Shown here: piece by piece, positions 24,670 to 35,700 of the stretch
Layout of the letters: each line of letters starts with the position of its first letter
Position numbering within the stretch: the stretch's first letter is position 1
Assembly (NCBI RefSeq): GCF_002802965.1
Contig: NZ_NXGA01000001.1
Coordinates: 3,443,342-3,507,341 of the forward strand
Reading direction: 5' to 3'
DNA length: 64,000 nucleotides
From: Sporolactobacillus pectinivorans
GTDB taxonomy: Bacteria > Bacillota > Bacilli > Bacillales > Sporolactobacillaceae
The notes under the pieces: generated by a model
The model's database searches: none
What the model was told of the DNA's origin: nothing
What the model saw: the letters and a program-made list of their open reading frames with translations, nothing else
Translations under genes and position numbers: made by a program

Positions 24670-27513
24670 TTACACTTTTGTAATAAATTCAAGATACAAA
24701 GACATGGGCACTTCGTGATGCAAAGCAATTTCTGTCGTGATTGGTTTATTACCATGATATTCGGTCACATCACCCTTACCAATATAAATAAATGGTTCCG
24801 ACTGTTGATCGATCGTTCGATACTTTCGAATAAACAGATGAAGGTTAATGCCGTCTTCCCTATTATGAATAATGTGGTGGCCTTGAGCAGAATCCTGGCT
24901 CTTCGTATTTGGCGATTCCCATTGAAATAATGTCTGATCAATAAAGTGGTCCTGGTAATTGATGCTGTCCTTTATATCTTTTTCTTTATGTAAGTCTATG
25001 AACAAAAAATAATCATTGCCATTTACGAGCAAACCTGATCCACGAAAAGAGCTTAACGTTTTTTGATAATTTGATAGCAAAGCAACTTCCACCATCGTAT
25101 ACTGCTCATACAGCTTAAAGAATGGCACCCCATAATTTTTATGACCAAAAGCCTTCTCATAACGATAGAGTCCATAATTCAATACGTCCAGGACGTATGA
25201 TTTTTGCTGAGCGTCTTTGCAAACATTACTAAAAGTTTGTGATCTGATCAAGCTATTCTCAGCTTGATTGATCGTGCAAAGCTTGAGATCACGCGCGATT
25301 TGCCCTTTATCATCGTACGTTTGATTCAGGTGTTCAAAGGCATGATGCAGTGTTTCTTCCGTTAGGGTCACCATCACTTTGAGCAGCTCATTTTTCGCGG
25401 CGTCCCAAGTGACTGTCTCATGTGAGACCATATAACGTAAAATACTAAATTCATAGGGCCTTTTTATCGGCAACGCCGAAGACAACTGCCGCAGCAATTG
25501 ACCAAACGGTTCAGTTTGATCCAAGTTCTTTAATTCCTCAGTCTTCTCAACCGATGCCAGAAACGCAAGATAGGTTTTCTTGTTATCAATAAATTTGATA
25601 GGATCCGGCGCATTTTCAAACTTGGCATAGTCCATCAAATAATAAGGAATGTCGCGATGCTCAGTCTCCGAAACAAACTGCTTCTTAAATTCCAGATACT
25701 CTTCTTTCAAGTATTTCATCGCTCGGAAATTTTCTTGATCCAGCTGTTTTAAAATTTGCTGCTGAGAGATCTTGTCCATCTGAATATGCGTGGCTCCTGG
25801 CAGATCAGGAAAGCCTCGATCAACAGCAACTTTCAAACTATCCTTATCATAAAAGCGTTTGCCACTGAGTGCGATGGCAATGAGAAAAGTCTTACTGTGG
25901 TTGCCAATAAAGTCAAGTACAGTCAGAAAAGACTGCCCCTCATATTTACGCAAACCACGACCAAGCTGCTGCATGAAAATAATCGGCGAATTAGTCGGCC
26001 TAAGCATCAGCACTAGATTGACTGAAGGAATATCCACACCTTCATTGAAAATATCCACCGTGAAAATCACTTGAAGCGGATCCAGATCATCTTCAAGTCG
26101 ACGGATCATTTCTTGCCGACGCTGCTGAGAATCATCGCCTGTAAGATAAGTGCTAACGATCCCCCGTTTATTAAATTCTTCAGCCATGTATCGCGCATGA
26201 TCAATCGTGACGCAATAACCAAGGCACTTGCACTTCTCCCCATCATAACCGTAGAAATTCATCTTTTGAATAATGAAATCAACCCGCTGATTAACCTTCA
26301 GCCGTTTCGCCACTTCTGCGACATCATCAATGGAGATATCCGAAAGATCAATTTCATCCACATCCGTGATCCCAAAATAATGAAACGGGAGAACCAGATC
26401 CTCTTCCAAAGCTTCATTCAAGCGGACTTCGATCGCAATATTGTTATCGAACAAGCCAAATATATCCCCACGATCACAGCGTTCCGGCGTCGCGGTCATT
26501 CCTAATAAAAATTTTGGCTCGAAATAATCCAGTACTCGTGTATAGCTAGGACTCGTCGCGTGGTGTGCTTCATCGACAATGATGTATTCAAAATAAGTTG
26601 GCGGAAAGTCACTGAAATGATCTTTAATCGTTTGGATGGTTGTAAAAATATAATGCTTATTCTGATAGTCTTTCACATTGCCTGTAAAAAGACCCATGTT
26701 GCCCCGGCCAAGTAATCGCTCAAAAGTTTCTTTTGCTTTTGTCAAAATCTCTTCGCGATGAACAATAAACAGCATTGTCTTAGGATGCATTTGCTGAACA
26801 TCAAATGCTGACATGTAGGTTTTCCCTGTACCTGTAGCCGAAATCACCAGTGCGCGATTTTCGCCGTGATCACGTAATCGCTGCAAATTCTCGATCGCCT
26901 TCTGCTGCATCTTATTCGGCACGATGTGCTGCATCGCCGCATTACCATAACTAAAAGATCGTTCGTGCGCAACCGCTGTATGTGACCTCAATTCTTCTAT
27001 AAACGCCTGATATCTCTTCAAGAAAAGATCATCAGCGACTGTACTTTGATCCCATAACTCACGGTATTCCTTAATGATTTTCGCTAAGAATGGGCTATTA
27101 TCTTTCGATGCAGTTTCAACATTCCATTCCACATTACTCTTCAGCGCACTTTGCGTGATGTTAGATGAGCCGATCATAATCGTATAATCATCTTTATTTT
27201 CAAAGATATATACCTTGGTGTGAAATCCTCTAACCTGATCTGCTTCAAACACTCTGAGCGCCACATTATCAAAAGTCTTAATTTTTCTGAGCGCCTTAGG
27301 CTCAGTAAAATTAAGATAAGTGGACGTCATGATCTTACCTTCAACACCGCGGTCCCGCATATCTTTCAAGTTATCAAGCAGCAATTGAAGCCCGCTATAG
27401 TTAATAAAAGCAACACCAAAATAGAACCGCTCGCATCTGGAAAAGGCCTGCTGCAATTCGTAAAGAAATGTTTGTCCGTTTGAGTTAGTGATGAGTTTAC
27501 CTGAATTAATCAT
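24670..27513 (-). CDS. PLD-nuclease/DEAD-helicase/DUF3427 protein
   Basis: About 947 residues with three parts. Residues 1-170 are a phospholipase D-type nuclease domain with the HxK and GSxN motif (GFHTKVYIFE, IMIGSSNITQSA). Residues 200-560 are a superfamily 2 helicase: Walker A SATGTGKTYM, DEAH in IIVDEAHHATSP, GMTATPERCD, and motif VI QQLGRGLRKYEGQ. The rest is DUF3427. Such proteins are classic residents of defence islands and probably cut or process foreign DNA. The start is taken as ATG 27513; the stop of the nucleotidase gene is about 20 bases upstream, so the two are probably one transcript. A degraded copy of its 3' end is at 49046-49165. Confidence 0.88.
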   Translation of the reverse strand: MINSGKLITNSNGQTFLYELQQAFSRCERFYFGVAFINYSGLQLLLDNLKDMRDRGVEGKIMTSTYLNFTEPKALRKIKTFDNVALRVFEADQVRGFHTKVYIFENKDDYTIMIGSSNITQSALKSNVEWNVETASKDNSPFLAKIIKEYRELWDQSTVADDLFLKRYQAFIEELRSHTAVAHERSFSYGNAAMQHIVPNKMQQKAIENLQRLRDHGENRALVISATGTGKTYMSAFDVQQMHPKTMLFIVHREEILTKAKETFERLLGRGNMGLFTGNVKDYQNKHYIFTTIQTIKDHFSDFPPTYFEYIIVDEAHHATSPSYTRVLDYFEPKFLLGMTATPERCDRGDIFGLFDNNIAIEVRLNEALEEDLVLPFHYFGITDVDEIDLSDISIDDVAEVAKRLKVNQRVDFIIQKMNFYGYDGEKCKCLGYCVTIDHARYMAEEFNKRGIVSTYLTGDDSQQRRQEMIRRLEDDLDPLQVIFTVDIFNEGVDIPSVNLVLMLRPTNSPIIFMQQLGRGLRKYEGQSFLTVLDFIGNHSKTFLIAIALSGKRFYDKDSLKVAVDRGFPDLPGATHIQMDKISQQQILKQLDQENFRAMKYLKEEYLEFKKQFVSETEHRDIPYYLMDYAKFENAPDPIKFIDNKKTYLAFLASVEKTEELKNLDQTEPFGQLLRQLSSALPIKRPYEFSILRYMVSHETVTWDAAKNELLKVMVTLTEETLHHAFEHLNQTYDDKGQIARDLKLCTINQAENSLIRSQTFSNVCKDAQQKSYVLDVLNYGLYRYEKAFGHKNYGVPFFKLYEQYTMVEVALLSNYQKTLSSFRGSGLLVNGNDYFLFIDLHKEKDIKDSINYQDHFIDQTLFQWESPNTKSQDSAQGHHIIHNREDGINLHLFIRKYRTIDQQSEPFIYIGKGDVTEYHGNKPITTEIALHHEVPMSLYLEFITKV

Positions 27514-27533
27514 AATATTTAGTCCCAATCCTA

Positions 27534-28478
27534 TTAGATTGTTAATGTATCAGTCTCTCTGTTTTTAATTCCATAAGGAACATGAACTGAAGGAAAGGAT
27601 TGTTCAACATTTTGAATGTTATCCATCATGTCATCAAAAAAGATATGAGGTCGATAAATATTTAGCACGTCCATTTTATTAATTCCACCAAGAAAAAAAG
27701 CTTCGTCAATTCTTATCCTCCAGTCCCTGAAAGTTTTGATAGTTCTTTCATGTGCTGGAGAATTTCTTGCCGTGCAAATAGCAATTCTAATTAATGGTTT
27801 AAAATTAGCATCATCTTTTTGCCTTTGAAGTTCCTCGTTTTGAATAGCTGAAATTTTCTTTAAAAAATCGTATAAGGGTCCAATAGGTAATGGCTCCTCT
27901 GCATGATCTCGTTCATGTTTCTGATAGTTTGAAAGCCCACCTCCATTTTGTAATACTTGTTCAGCTGAATCGTCGGCTATAACACCGTCAAAATCAAATG
28001 CTAACCTTAGTTCTTTATCATCGCTATCATCAGCAAAATTTGTATTGTGAACATGACCTGCAGGATAGCCATTTCTTACGGCCTCTTTTACATCCTCAAG
28101 ATTACCAGATAAAAATAACGAAGCATTTATAGCTTTCATGTATTTAAATGGATTCCTACCTGTAACAAAAATAGCTCTGGAAATATTTAGGCTGTAATGT
28201 TCTATCGATTTAAAAACTCTCAATCCAGTATCCGGATCATTCCGCGATAATAATATAACTTCAACTACCGTTTTATTTAGTTCCTCATTAACATCTAATA
28301 ATCTCTTTATAAGTGGAAATGCCACACCTTTTTCAAGAGTCTTATCTTCATTCTTTCTCTGATATTTTCTGTATTCCTCCTCACCTTTTTCTCTAAACAC
28401 CTTATCGGATTCCTTCAAATCAAAAAGTGCGCTTGAGGCAATGGCGACAACAAGTTTATCTTCCAATTTATAAGACAT
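27534..28478 (-). CDS. 5'-nucleotidase, cytosolic cN-I type (PF06189)
   Basis: About 314 residues, starting at ATG 28478 seven bases after GGAGATG. The HAD-like active site is unusual in lying in the middle: LRLAFDFDGVIADDSAEQVL (Asp-x-Asp nucleophile), then RIAICTARNSPAHERTIKTF and the acidic IFFDDMMDN. The N-terminal half (AIASSALFDLKESDKVF, VEVILLSRNDPDTGLRVF) is the cN-I cap. The family dephosphorylates nucleoside monophosphates. It lies 36 bases after the STAND-nuclease gene and about 20 before the PLD-helicase gene, on the same strand, which suggests a joint role, perhaps nucleotide depletion during infection. That role is inference. Confidence 0.85.
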   Translation of the reverse strand: MSYKLEDKLVVAIASSALFDLKESDKVFREKGEEEYRKYQRKNEDKTLEKGVAFPLIKRLLDVNEELNKTVVEVILLSRNDPDTGLRVFKSIEHYSLNISRAIFVTGRNPFKYMKAINASLFLSGNLEDVKEAVRNGYPAGHVHNTNFADDSDDKELRLAFDFDGVIADDSAEQVLQNGGGLSNYQKHERDHAEEPLPIGPLYDFLKKISAIQNEELQRQKDDANFKPLIRIAICTARNSPAHERTIKTFRDWRIRIDEAFFLGGINKMDVLNIYRPHIFFDDMMDNIQNVEQSFPSVHVPYGIKNRETDTLTI

Positions 28479-28514
28479 TTTATTACATCTCCGTCTATAA
28501 AAATATAACAATTA

Positions 28515-31500
28515 TTAATATCTGACATCCAGTACAAAACTTTTTATTACTTTATGATCATCGGAAAGCGAAAGAGCTTGTTTTTCAAAAAAATCTTTTG
28601 CCTTCTCTAAAGTCATCTGATCTTTCCTTTTCTTTCTATCCTCATCTATCCATTTTTTGCAATCAAACCATCCAACAAGATATAAACCACAATCGGTTTT
28701 ATTATTTCTTAAATAGCGATTTACTAGTTGCTCTTCCATCGCAGTCATCAATCCAGGATTCCAGTTGCCTTTTATCTCAATTACTACACTAACTTCACCA
28801 AGATCATCATTCTGATGATTTTTTATTACCGCATTAACTAGAATATCAGTTCGTTCTCCTTGATTTGAGCCTTGGGTTCTCCTTATCTCCACTTCTCTGT
28901 TTAAAATTATTCCCCTGTTCTGAAGATCATCCTCAAGGTGTCCCTTAATGAAATCCGAAAACTCTACTTCTTTACGAGGTTTGTATTTTCCATCTCCAGC
29001 ATCTATCCATAATAAGAAAGTTCTTGGAGTCTCACCATGTAATTTTTGTTCTAGACGGTACAATGAATCAATAATTACATTAAGAAGTTGCTCACTACTG
29101 CCAACTAATCTATTATTATTGTTAGCTAATAGCTGTACTACCTCTTTGGGTCTAGGCGGAATCCACGTTCTTTTCCGTGTATTGAATTGAGAAGTTAATA
29201 ACATCCATTTTAATGAGGGCAGTTGAGGTAAAGTTCTTACAATTATTTTGACTGATTGTAACGATTTTATCGTCCCCATCTCACTAAGATTTCTGATAAT
29301 AGAATCTCTAAAAGTAGCAACATTCTCACGAGGAGTAACAAAATGTGCTCCTAAATCATTGTCGTGATTCGGATCCTCATCCATTGGGAACTCATTAGAT
29401 AACCAGATATAAAGATCTGCTAACTGTTTCTCTTCAAGTTTTAAAGTTTGCCCCAAATGAGCTATCCTAGTTGAGAATCTTTCAAATAACTGCTTTCCAA
29501 AATTAGTTTGACTTTGGATCTTTCCCCATATTACCGCCCAATATTCTCCTGGTTGAAAAATAAGAAGTTCACTAATTATTGCCGACGTTCTTGACCAGTC
29601 TACTTTATCTTCAGGTGTATTCAATGGTAGAAGACACGATATTATAAACTCACCGGTACTTTTAATATTATGTGTAAATAATTCGTGTAATAGTGTCGCC
29701 ATAGTTTCAAGCTCTAAATCATTCAGCCTCAATTTGTTAAAAATTGCATTAACCAGCTTTTGATCCCAGCATTTATCAACAGTTCGTATAATAAATGTGT
29801 TTTTTAATTTTTTATCCTCGTCATCTATGAATGACAATAAATAGCGAATAATTTCATTTGGTACGATATGATAAGCTTGCGTTATCAATAAGATTTCATC
29901 CTTTTCTTCATCACTTCCTGTAGAAACTGGATAGCCTAATATAATAGGTATCCATTTCATCCACAAGTCTTTGGATAAACTCGATATAAATTCTGGATCC
30001 ATTAATATCAATAGTCTGAAAGCACGAAATTGAGAGATCTGTTCGATACCAAAACGCTTTGTTTTCAACCAATTTACTACATCAATATTCTTAGTGTTAA
30101 TATATAACTTTGATGCATCCATTATCTCTTTTTTAATTGATGAATTTACTAGCTGCCATATGGGTAAATTGGCCAAATTTGAATCTAAATTGCTGATATC
30201 ATTGTTTGCCATGTATATATTAAGCTGCAACCAATTGTCTACCTCCCCCTTTCTAATTCTCTCCAGATACCTTGTGACTCCTTCTGCCGAGTTTTTTCTT
30301 TCTGTACTTCTTAATGATGTTTGCTCCCTATTACGTTGATAGATATCTTTTTGTTCTTTAGCTTGAACGGAATTCAATGAAACCGCATTATAAATATAAC
30401 CACATTCACTTTTAATAATGGGCTGATTGATCACGATTTTATAAAGTTTGATAACTTGGGCTGGTATATTGGCATCAAATGCAGAGTGGATCAATTTTGC
30501 TAATAGGATTTGCTTTTCTTGATCTTTTTCTTTTAAAAATTCATCTATTAACCAAAAAAAGTCATTTTTAATAGTTAGATTTGTAAATATGAGATTTCTC
30601 ATATTTTGTTCATTTGGCCCTAAGTCAATTAATTTCAAAAGTAGTTTTCTTCTTTTTTCACTCTCATTTAAAAGACTGGAAGAGAAAGGTAGAGCATTAA
30701 ATTGTTTAATTCTCGATAAGACTGCTGCAGCAAAGGGGGTAAAGATATCAGGTGAATAAAAATTATCCCAGGCTTTTTGTAATATTGCGTTAATAAAGTC
30801 TCTGAACGGATAATCTAATTGTTCTTGAGTGGGTTGCATTTCAACCCATTTAAGTCCATCAGAAAGATGTTTAATATCCATCCTTTCTATGATGCCATGG
30901 GCGATAAACATTCTGTATGTTCCCAAAAAATTGTGTCTCTTTGGATTTTTTAATAACGAGAACATGTCTTTAGTAGCCAAATAATCCGGCCAAAGTATCC
31001 GAAGAGCTATTCCCTTTAATTCATCATCTGGATCATCACCAAGTTCTGATTTTGCGAGAGGTAATAACTTTAACTTTTGATCATCATTTCCCAACTTTTC
31101 AATAAATAGTTCGGCATATTTTCTTATTTGTATTGGCTCACTTTTATCTAGACTGATTTTTAAAATTGAATCCCCAAATTCTTTTAATCCGCATGCCTCT
31201 GCTATTTGAATGGCATTTTCTCTCACTATTACTTTCTCATTATGATCGACAATAATTGGAAATATCAATTCCCCTATTCCTGGGAAATCTAGTTTTTCAT
31301 ATTGTTTAGAGATGCCAAACCAGTCCCAATAAACAACCTTGTCATTTTCAAATTGTTTGAGTATTCCTAGGATTAACTGCTTTTTATCTTCATAACAAAT
31401 ATGTGTCAAATCCCCATGAAGCAGTATTATAGGATTAATCGCTGATATTCTTTTAAAGATATCATTCCTTATTGATGCGACCCAAGACATAACTTCATAA

Positions 31501-32666
31501 AGTTGTGGCACTAACGCTCCGTTTTCAAAGGGATGCTCCAATAAACTCATTATTTGATTAGTTGTAGCCTCATTACTTAGTATAAATTGTACTGCTAAAA
31601 AATCAGCGTATGTCTGATGTGCCCAACCCAAACAGTGCATATCTCTTGCAGAAAACAAACCAGTAGATAAAACTTCTTTAATCTGGCTTTCATTTAGTAT
31701 AAATTTATCGTTGTTATCACCACATGCTTTGATGATTTCCGCAATACTTACGTCTTCCTCAGGAATATCTCCGTAATCGAGCTCAGTCCAAATAGCAAAT
31801 TTATTTGAAAAAACTGTAATTGCAGCTATCAATGTAGCGATTATATATCTCTGTTCCGAAGATAATTTTCCTGTTCTTCTGGAATCAATTCGACTCTCAT
31901 TATTTTCACTACAAAGCAATTTGCATCCATCTTTATATAAATCAAATTGATCATTAGAAAATTCTCCATATCGTTTAAAGCGATTCAAAAGAAATTTTAA
32001 AGTAATTGGTTTAATAGATAATGAAACTGCTTTTTTTGATAAGAGTTCTTTGATAAAACGATTCGGATCGATATTGTTCATTTTTGCAGCTTGTTCTATA
32101 TCTGATTTTCGTAATGGCACTAGTTCATATATACCAATGTTTTCTTTTCCCCAAAGATCCGACAAACTTATTTCAAAGGATTTGGCCCAATCGCCTGTTC
32201 TGCAAGCAATTTTTAAGTACAAACGATCGATAGGACACTTCTTTAATTCTTCTATTAATAATTCTGCTACATTATCCATACGTAATAAGCATTCATCCAA
32301 ACTGTCAAAAATGAGAATCAGACTTTCTTTGCTTTTTCTCCAGGCAATAAAGTCTGGATTATCAAATAGATTACGATATAAACTTGTCTCACTTCCAAAT
32401 GCTTTAAGATCAATAAAAAGTGTCTTATCTTTAGCTTTATGTAATTTCTGTATTTCTTTATTTAGAGCACTGGTTTTACCTATGCCTGGTTCACCCAGTA
32501 ATATTAAACATTTAAAATGTGATATTTGATCAAAAGGAACTACATCAGGATTATTAATGTTCCCATACTTTGACTCTGAGTTACTTAGAAAACCTTCACT
32601 AGTGAAATTAAGGCGTCCATCACGAGTACACCAAAATCGTTTCCAAGGATATATTAGATTTGTCAA
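28515..32666 (-). CDS. STAND/NACHT-like ATPase with C-terminal PD-(D/E)XK nuclease
   Basis: A 1383-residue protein from a TTG start with GGAGGG six bases upstream. Walker A GEPGIGKTS is at residues 58-66, Walker B LILIFDSLDE at 116-125 and a sensor-like IACRTGDW near 155. The middle 1000 residues look like a helical repeat solenoid. The C-terminus has a PD-(D/E)XK nuclease core: GERTDILV (Asp 1274), VVIEIKGNW (Glu 1297, Lys 1299) and a following QLVNRY helix. This is the architecture of a STAND sensor with a nuclease effector, but with the effector at the C-terminus rather than the N-terminus as in Avs proteins. Codon use is more AT-rich than that of hsdR, suggesting separate acquisition. Confidence 0.8.
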   Translation of the reverse strand: MTNLIYPWKRFWCTRDGRLNFTSEGFLSNSESKYGNINNPDVVPFDQISHFKCLILLGEPGIGKTSALNKEIQKLHKAKDKTLFIDLKAFGSETSLYRNLFDNPDFIAWRKSKESLILIFDSLDECLLRMDNVAELLIEELKKCPIDRLYLKIACRTGDWAKSFEISLSDLWGKENIGIYELVPLRKSDIEQAAKMNNIDPNRFIKELLSKKAVSLSIKPITLKFLLNRFKRYGEFSNDQFDLYKDGCKLLCSENNESRIDSRRTGKLSSEQRYIIATLIAAITVFSNKFAIWTELDYGDIPEEDVSIAEIIKACGDNNDKFILNESQIKEVLSTGLFSARDMHCLGWAHQTYADFLAVQFILSNEATTNQIMSLLEHPFENGALVPQLYEVMSWVASIRNDIFKRISAINPIILLHGDLTHICYEDKKQLILGILKQFENDKVVYWDWFGISKQYEKLDFPGIGELIFPIIVDHNEKVIVRENAIQIAEACGLKEFGDSILKISLDKSEPIQIRKYAELFIEKLGNDDQKLKLLPLAKSELGDDPDDELKGIALRILWPDYLATKDMFSLLKNPKRHNFLGTYRMFIAHGIIERMDIKHLSDGLKWVEMQPTQEQLDYPFRDFINAILQKAWDNFYSPDIFTPFAAAVLSRIKQFNALPFSSSLLNESEKRRKLLLKLIDLGPNEQNMRNLIFTNLTIKNDFFWLIDEFLKEKDQEKQILLAKLIHSAFDANIPAQVIKLYKIVINQPIIKSECGYIYNAVSLNSVQAKEQKDIYQRNREQTSLRSTERKNSAEGVTRYLERIRKGEVDNWLQLNIYMANNDISNLDSNLANLPIWQLVNSSIKKEIMDASKLYINTKNIDVVNWLKTKRFGIEQISQFRAFRLLILMDPEFISSLSKDLWMKWIPIILGYPVSTGSDEEKDEILLITQAYHIVPNEIIRYLLSFIDDEDKKLKNTFIIRTVDKCWDQKLVNAIFNKLRLNDLELETMATLLHELFTHNIKSTGEFIISCLLPLNTPEDKVDWSRTSAIISELLIFQPGEYWAVIWGKIQSQTNFGKQLFERFSTRIAHLGQTLKLEEKQLADLYIWLSNEFPMDEDPNHDNDLGAHFVTPRENVATFRDSIIRNLSEMGTIKSLQSVKIIVRTLPQLPSLKWMLLTSQFNTRKRTWIPPRPKEVVQLLANNNNRLVGSSEQLLNVIIDSLYRLEQKLHGETPRTFLLWIDAGDGKYKPRKEVEFSDFIKGHLEDDLQNRGIILNREVEIRRTQGSNQGERTDILVNAVIKNHQNDDLGEVSVVIEIKGNWNPGLMTAMEEQLVNRYLRNNKTDCGLYLVGWFDCKKWIDEDRKKRKDQMTLEKAKDFFEKQALSLSDDHKVIKSFVLDVRY

Positions 32667-32753
32667 TGCAATCCCTCCTCAATTAATTAATAAAGTTAGT
32701 AGGTAATTGTTTACAATATGTGTATGAAATTGGAAAATCAAATAATTTTTTTG

Positions 32754-35700
32754 TCAGATCTCGTAGCTAGTTTTATCCTCCGCCGCCATCTGCGCCCCAA
32801 GCATCCCATCATACGTCGAATTCTCTGCCTTCGACATAAGGTTGACCTGCCGCATGACAATTTCCAGTGCTTCTTTGGCCTGATCTGGTGGATAATTGTA
32901 CTTCTTCAGGAGTCGACGAACGGTTCGACGCATCATTGCCTGTGCCTGGGTTCGCACATTGAAATCGACAGTGACATTTCGCCGGATGGAACTGGTCAAC
33001 TCTTGGGCGATTTTCTTCAAGGTGTCGTCATCATAGAATTCTTTGGCCGCTTTGTTATCGGAAAGGGCATAATAGAAGGCAATTTCATCCTTGTTCAGAC
33101 CCAATTTCTCTTCATCAGCACTCATTTGGCGGATCTGTTTGGCCATTTTAATCAGTTCTTCAATGACTTCGGCGTTAGTGATTGATTGGTTTCTGTATTT
33201 ATTGAGCGACTTCTTCAGCTTTTCCGAGAAGAGTTCGGACTTCACCAGATTGGTTCGTTCCATCACTTTGATCTCGCCTTCGAGCAGCTTTTTCAACATT
33301 TCTCTGGCGAGGTTTTTCGTTTTCATCGATTGGACTTCCTTCAGGAACTGTTCATCCAACAGAGAGATTTCCGGCTGCTTCAGGCCCATCGTTTCAAAGA
33401 CATCGATAACTTCTTCGGAGATAATCGACCGCTCTAGCATTTGACTGACGCGCTGCTCGATCGCTTTTTTGCCAATCCCACTTTTCCCCTTGTTTTGCAG
33501 CTTAACCAAGCTCGCCTTAACCGCTTTGAAATAGCCGACTTCCAGAGTCACAGCCTTACCGGGTTCGGTTGCAGAGCAAAGTCCATGCGCTTTGCCTAAT
33601 TCCGTGGCAAACTGAATGAAGTTTTTTTGTTCCGTTTCGTCTTTTCCCAAGACAAAGTCCATACCAGCTGTGATGGCCCGGATTCGTTTGACCTGAGACT
33701 TTCCAAAATAATCGCTGTAATCCAGGCCATGGAATATATCTCTGACAATTTCCAGCTTCTCCTGCATCACTGCAATGGCTGCCGGCATATCGATTCCCGT
33801 ATTTTTCTTGTCGCTATCCGTGTATTGGTTCAACGCCTTTTTCAGGCTTTCAAGGATACCAATGTAGTCGACAACGACGCCACCTTCCTTATCCTTGAAA
33901 ACACGGTTGACGCGGGCGATGGCCTGCATCAGGTTGTGTCCCTTCATCGGTTTGTCGATATACATCGTATTGAGTGAAGGCACATCAAATCCGGTCAGCC
34001 ACATGTCGCGGACAATCACAATCTTGAGCGGATCGTTGTTGTCTTTCATCCGCTTCGACAGCGTATCGCGGCGCTGTTTGCCACCAACATGCTTCTGCAG
34101 CCGCTCATCATCGGCGGCGCTTCCCGTCATGACGACTTTAATTTTGCCTTTGTCGACAGCGTCACTATGCCACTCCGGCCGCAGCACCACAATCGCATCA
34201 TAGAGTGCAACGCAGATTTTCCGACTCATGCAGACAATCATGGCTTTGCCGTTCATCACTTTTTCCTTTGCTTCAAAGTGCTGGACAATATCTTTAGCCA
34301 GCTTTTTGATCCGGTTGGGCGAACCGACCACCGATTCCAGCCGGGACCATTTGGCCTTATTCTTTTCCCGTTCCGCCTCTTCCTGGCCTTCCGTAATCTC
34401 GTCAAATTCCTCGTCCAGTTCCTTCAAGACATCGTCATCCGCTTCGAGTTTTATAATCCGGTTTTCATAATATATCTTAACCGTTGCTTTGTCCTCGACT
34501 GAGCGGGTCATATCGTATATATCAATGTAATCCCCAAAAACAGCCGGTGTTGACTTATCCTCAAACTCAATCGGCGTTCCGGTAAAGCCAATATAGGAGG
34601 CATTGGGCAGCGTATCACGCATGTATTTGGCATAGCCAAATTTCACATTCCCGGTCTTTATGTTCGTTTTCGCACTCAGTCCGTACTGGCTGCGATGCGC
34701 TTCATCTGCGATAATAATCACATTGCGGCGATCAGTTAAAACCGGCATCTCGCCATCATCCGGTTTGAACTTCTGAATGGTTGTAAAAATGATGCCGCCG
34801 GAAACGCGATCATTGAGCAGATCATAAAGTCCGTTGATCTCCATAGAATGATCACTCGCCTGTGTTTTCTTCTGTTCGTCGCTCAGTTTTCGAATGTCCG
34901 CCTGCTTAGGTTCCTGCCGCAGAATTTCTTCCGATCTGACAAAAGTCGTATAGAGTTGATCGTCCAGATCATTGCGATCGGTAATTACGACAATCGTCGG
35001 GTTGTTCAGTTGACGGACAAGCGCCGCAGCGTAGAAGACCATTGAGAAACTCTTCCCTGATCCCTGAGTATGCCAGACCACACCGATTTTTCGGTTGCCA
35101 GTTATACTCGTTGCCATTTTTGTTTTCTCGATTGCCTTTTTCACCGCAAAATATTGATGATAGGCCGCCAAAATTTTTGTCAGTGTTTTCTTGGCCCCGA
35201 GCTTTTTACCTTGTTGATCATAGTTCTCAGAACTGGATGTTTGGAAAAGGATGAAGTGCGTTATGATGTCAAGAATGTGCGGCCGGGACAACATACCCCG
35301 AAACAGTGTTTCATACTGCGGCATGGAAAGAGGGGCCACAGTCTCGCCATCCTCACTTCGCCAATTCATGAAACGTTCGAAGTTTGAGGTGAGGGTTCCC
35401 GCCTTGGCATTGATGCCGTCAGAAATGATGCAAAAGGCATTGTAATAGAAGAGACTTTCGATATCCTTCTTGTAGGTCTGAATCTGATTGTAGGCATTTT
35501 CGATCCCGACATTGTCATCAGAGGCCGATTTCAACTCGACCACAACAAGCGGCAGACCGTTGATGAAGAGAATCAGGTCCGGTCGCCTTTTTTCCTGGCC
35601 AATAATCGTAAACTGGTTCACAACAAGAAAATTATTCTGTTCCGGATGAGCTAAGTTAATCAAATAGACACGCTTTGTGCGAATCAGATCATTCTCCTTA

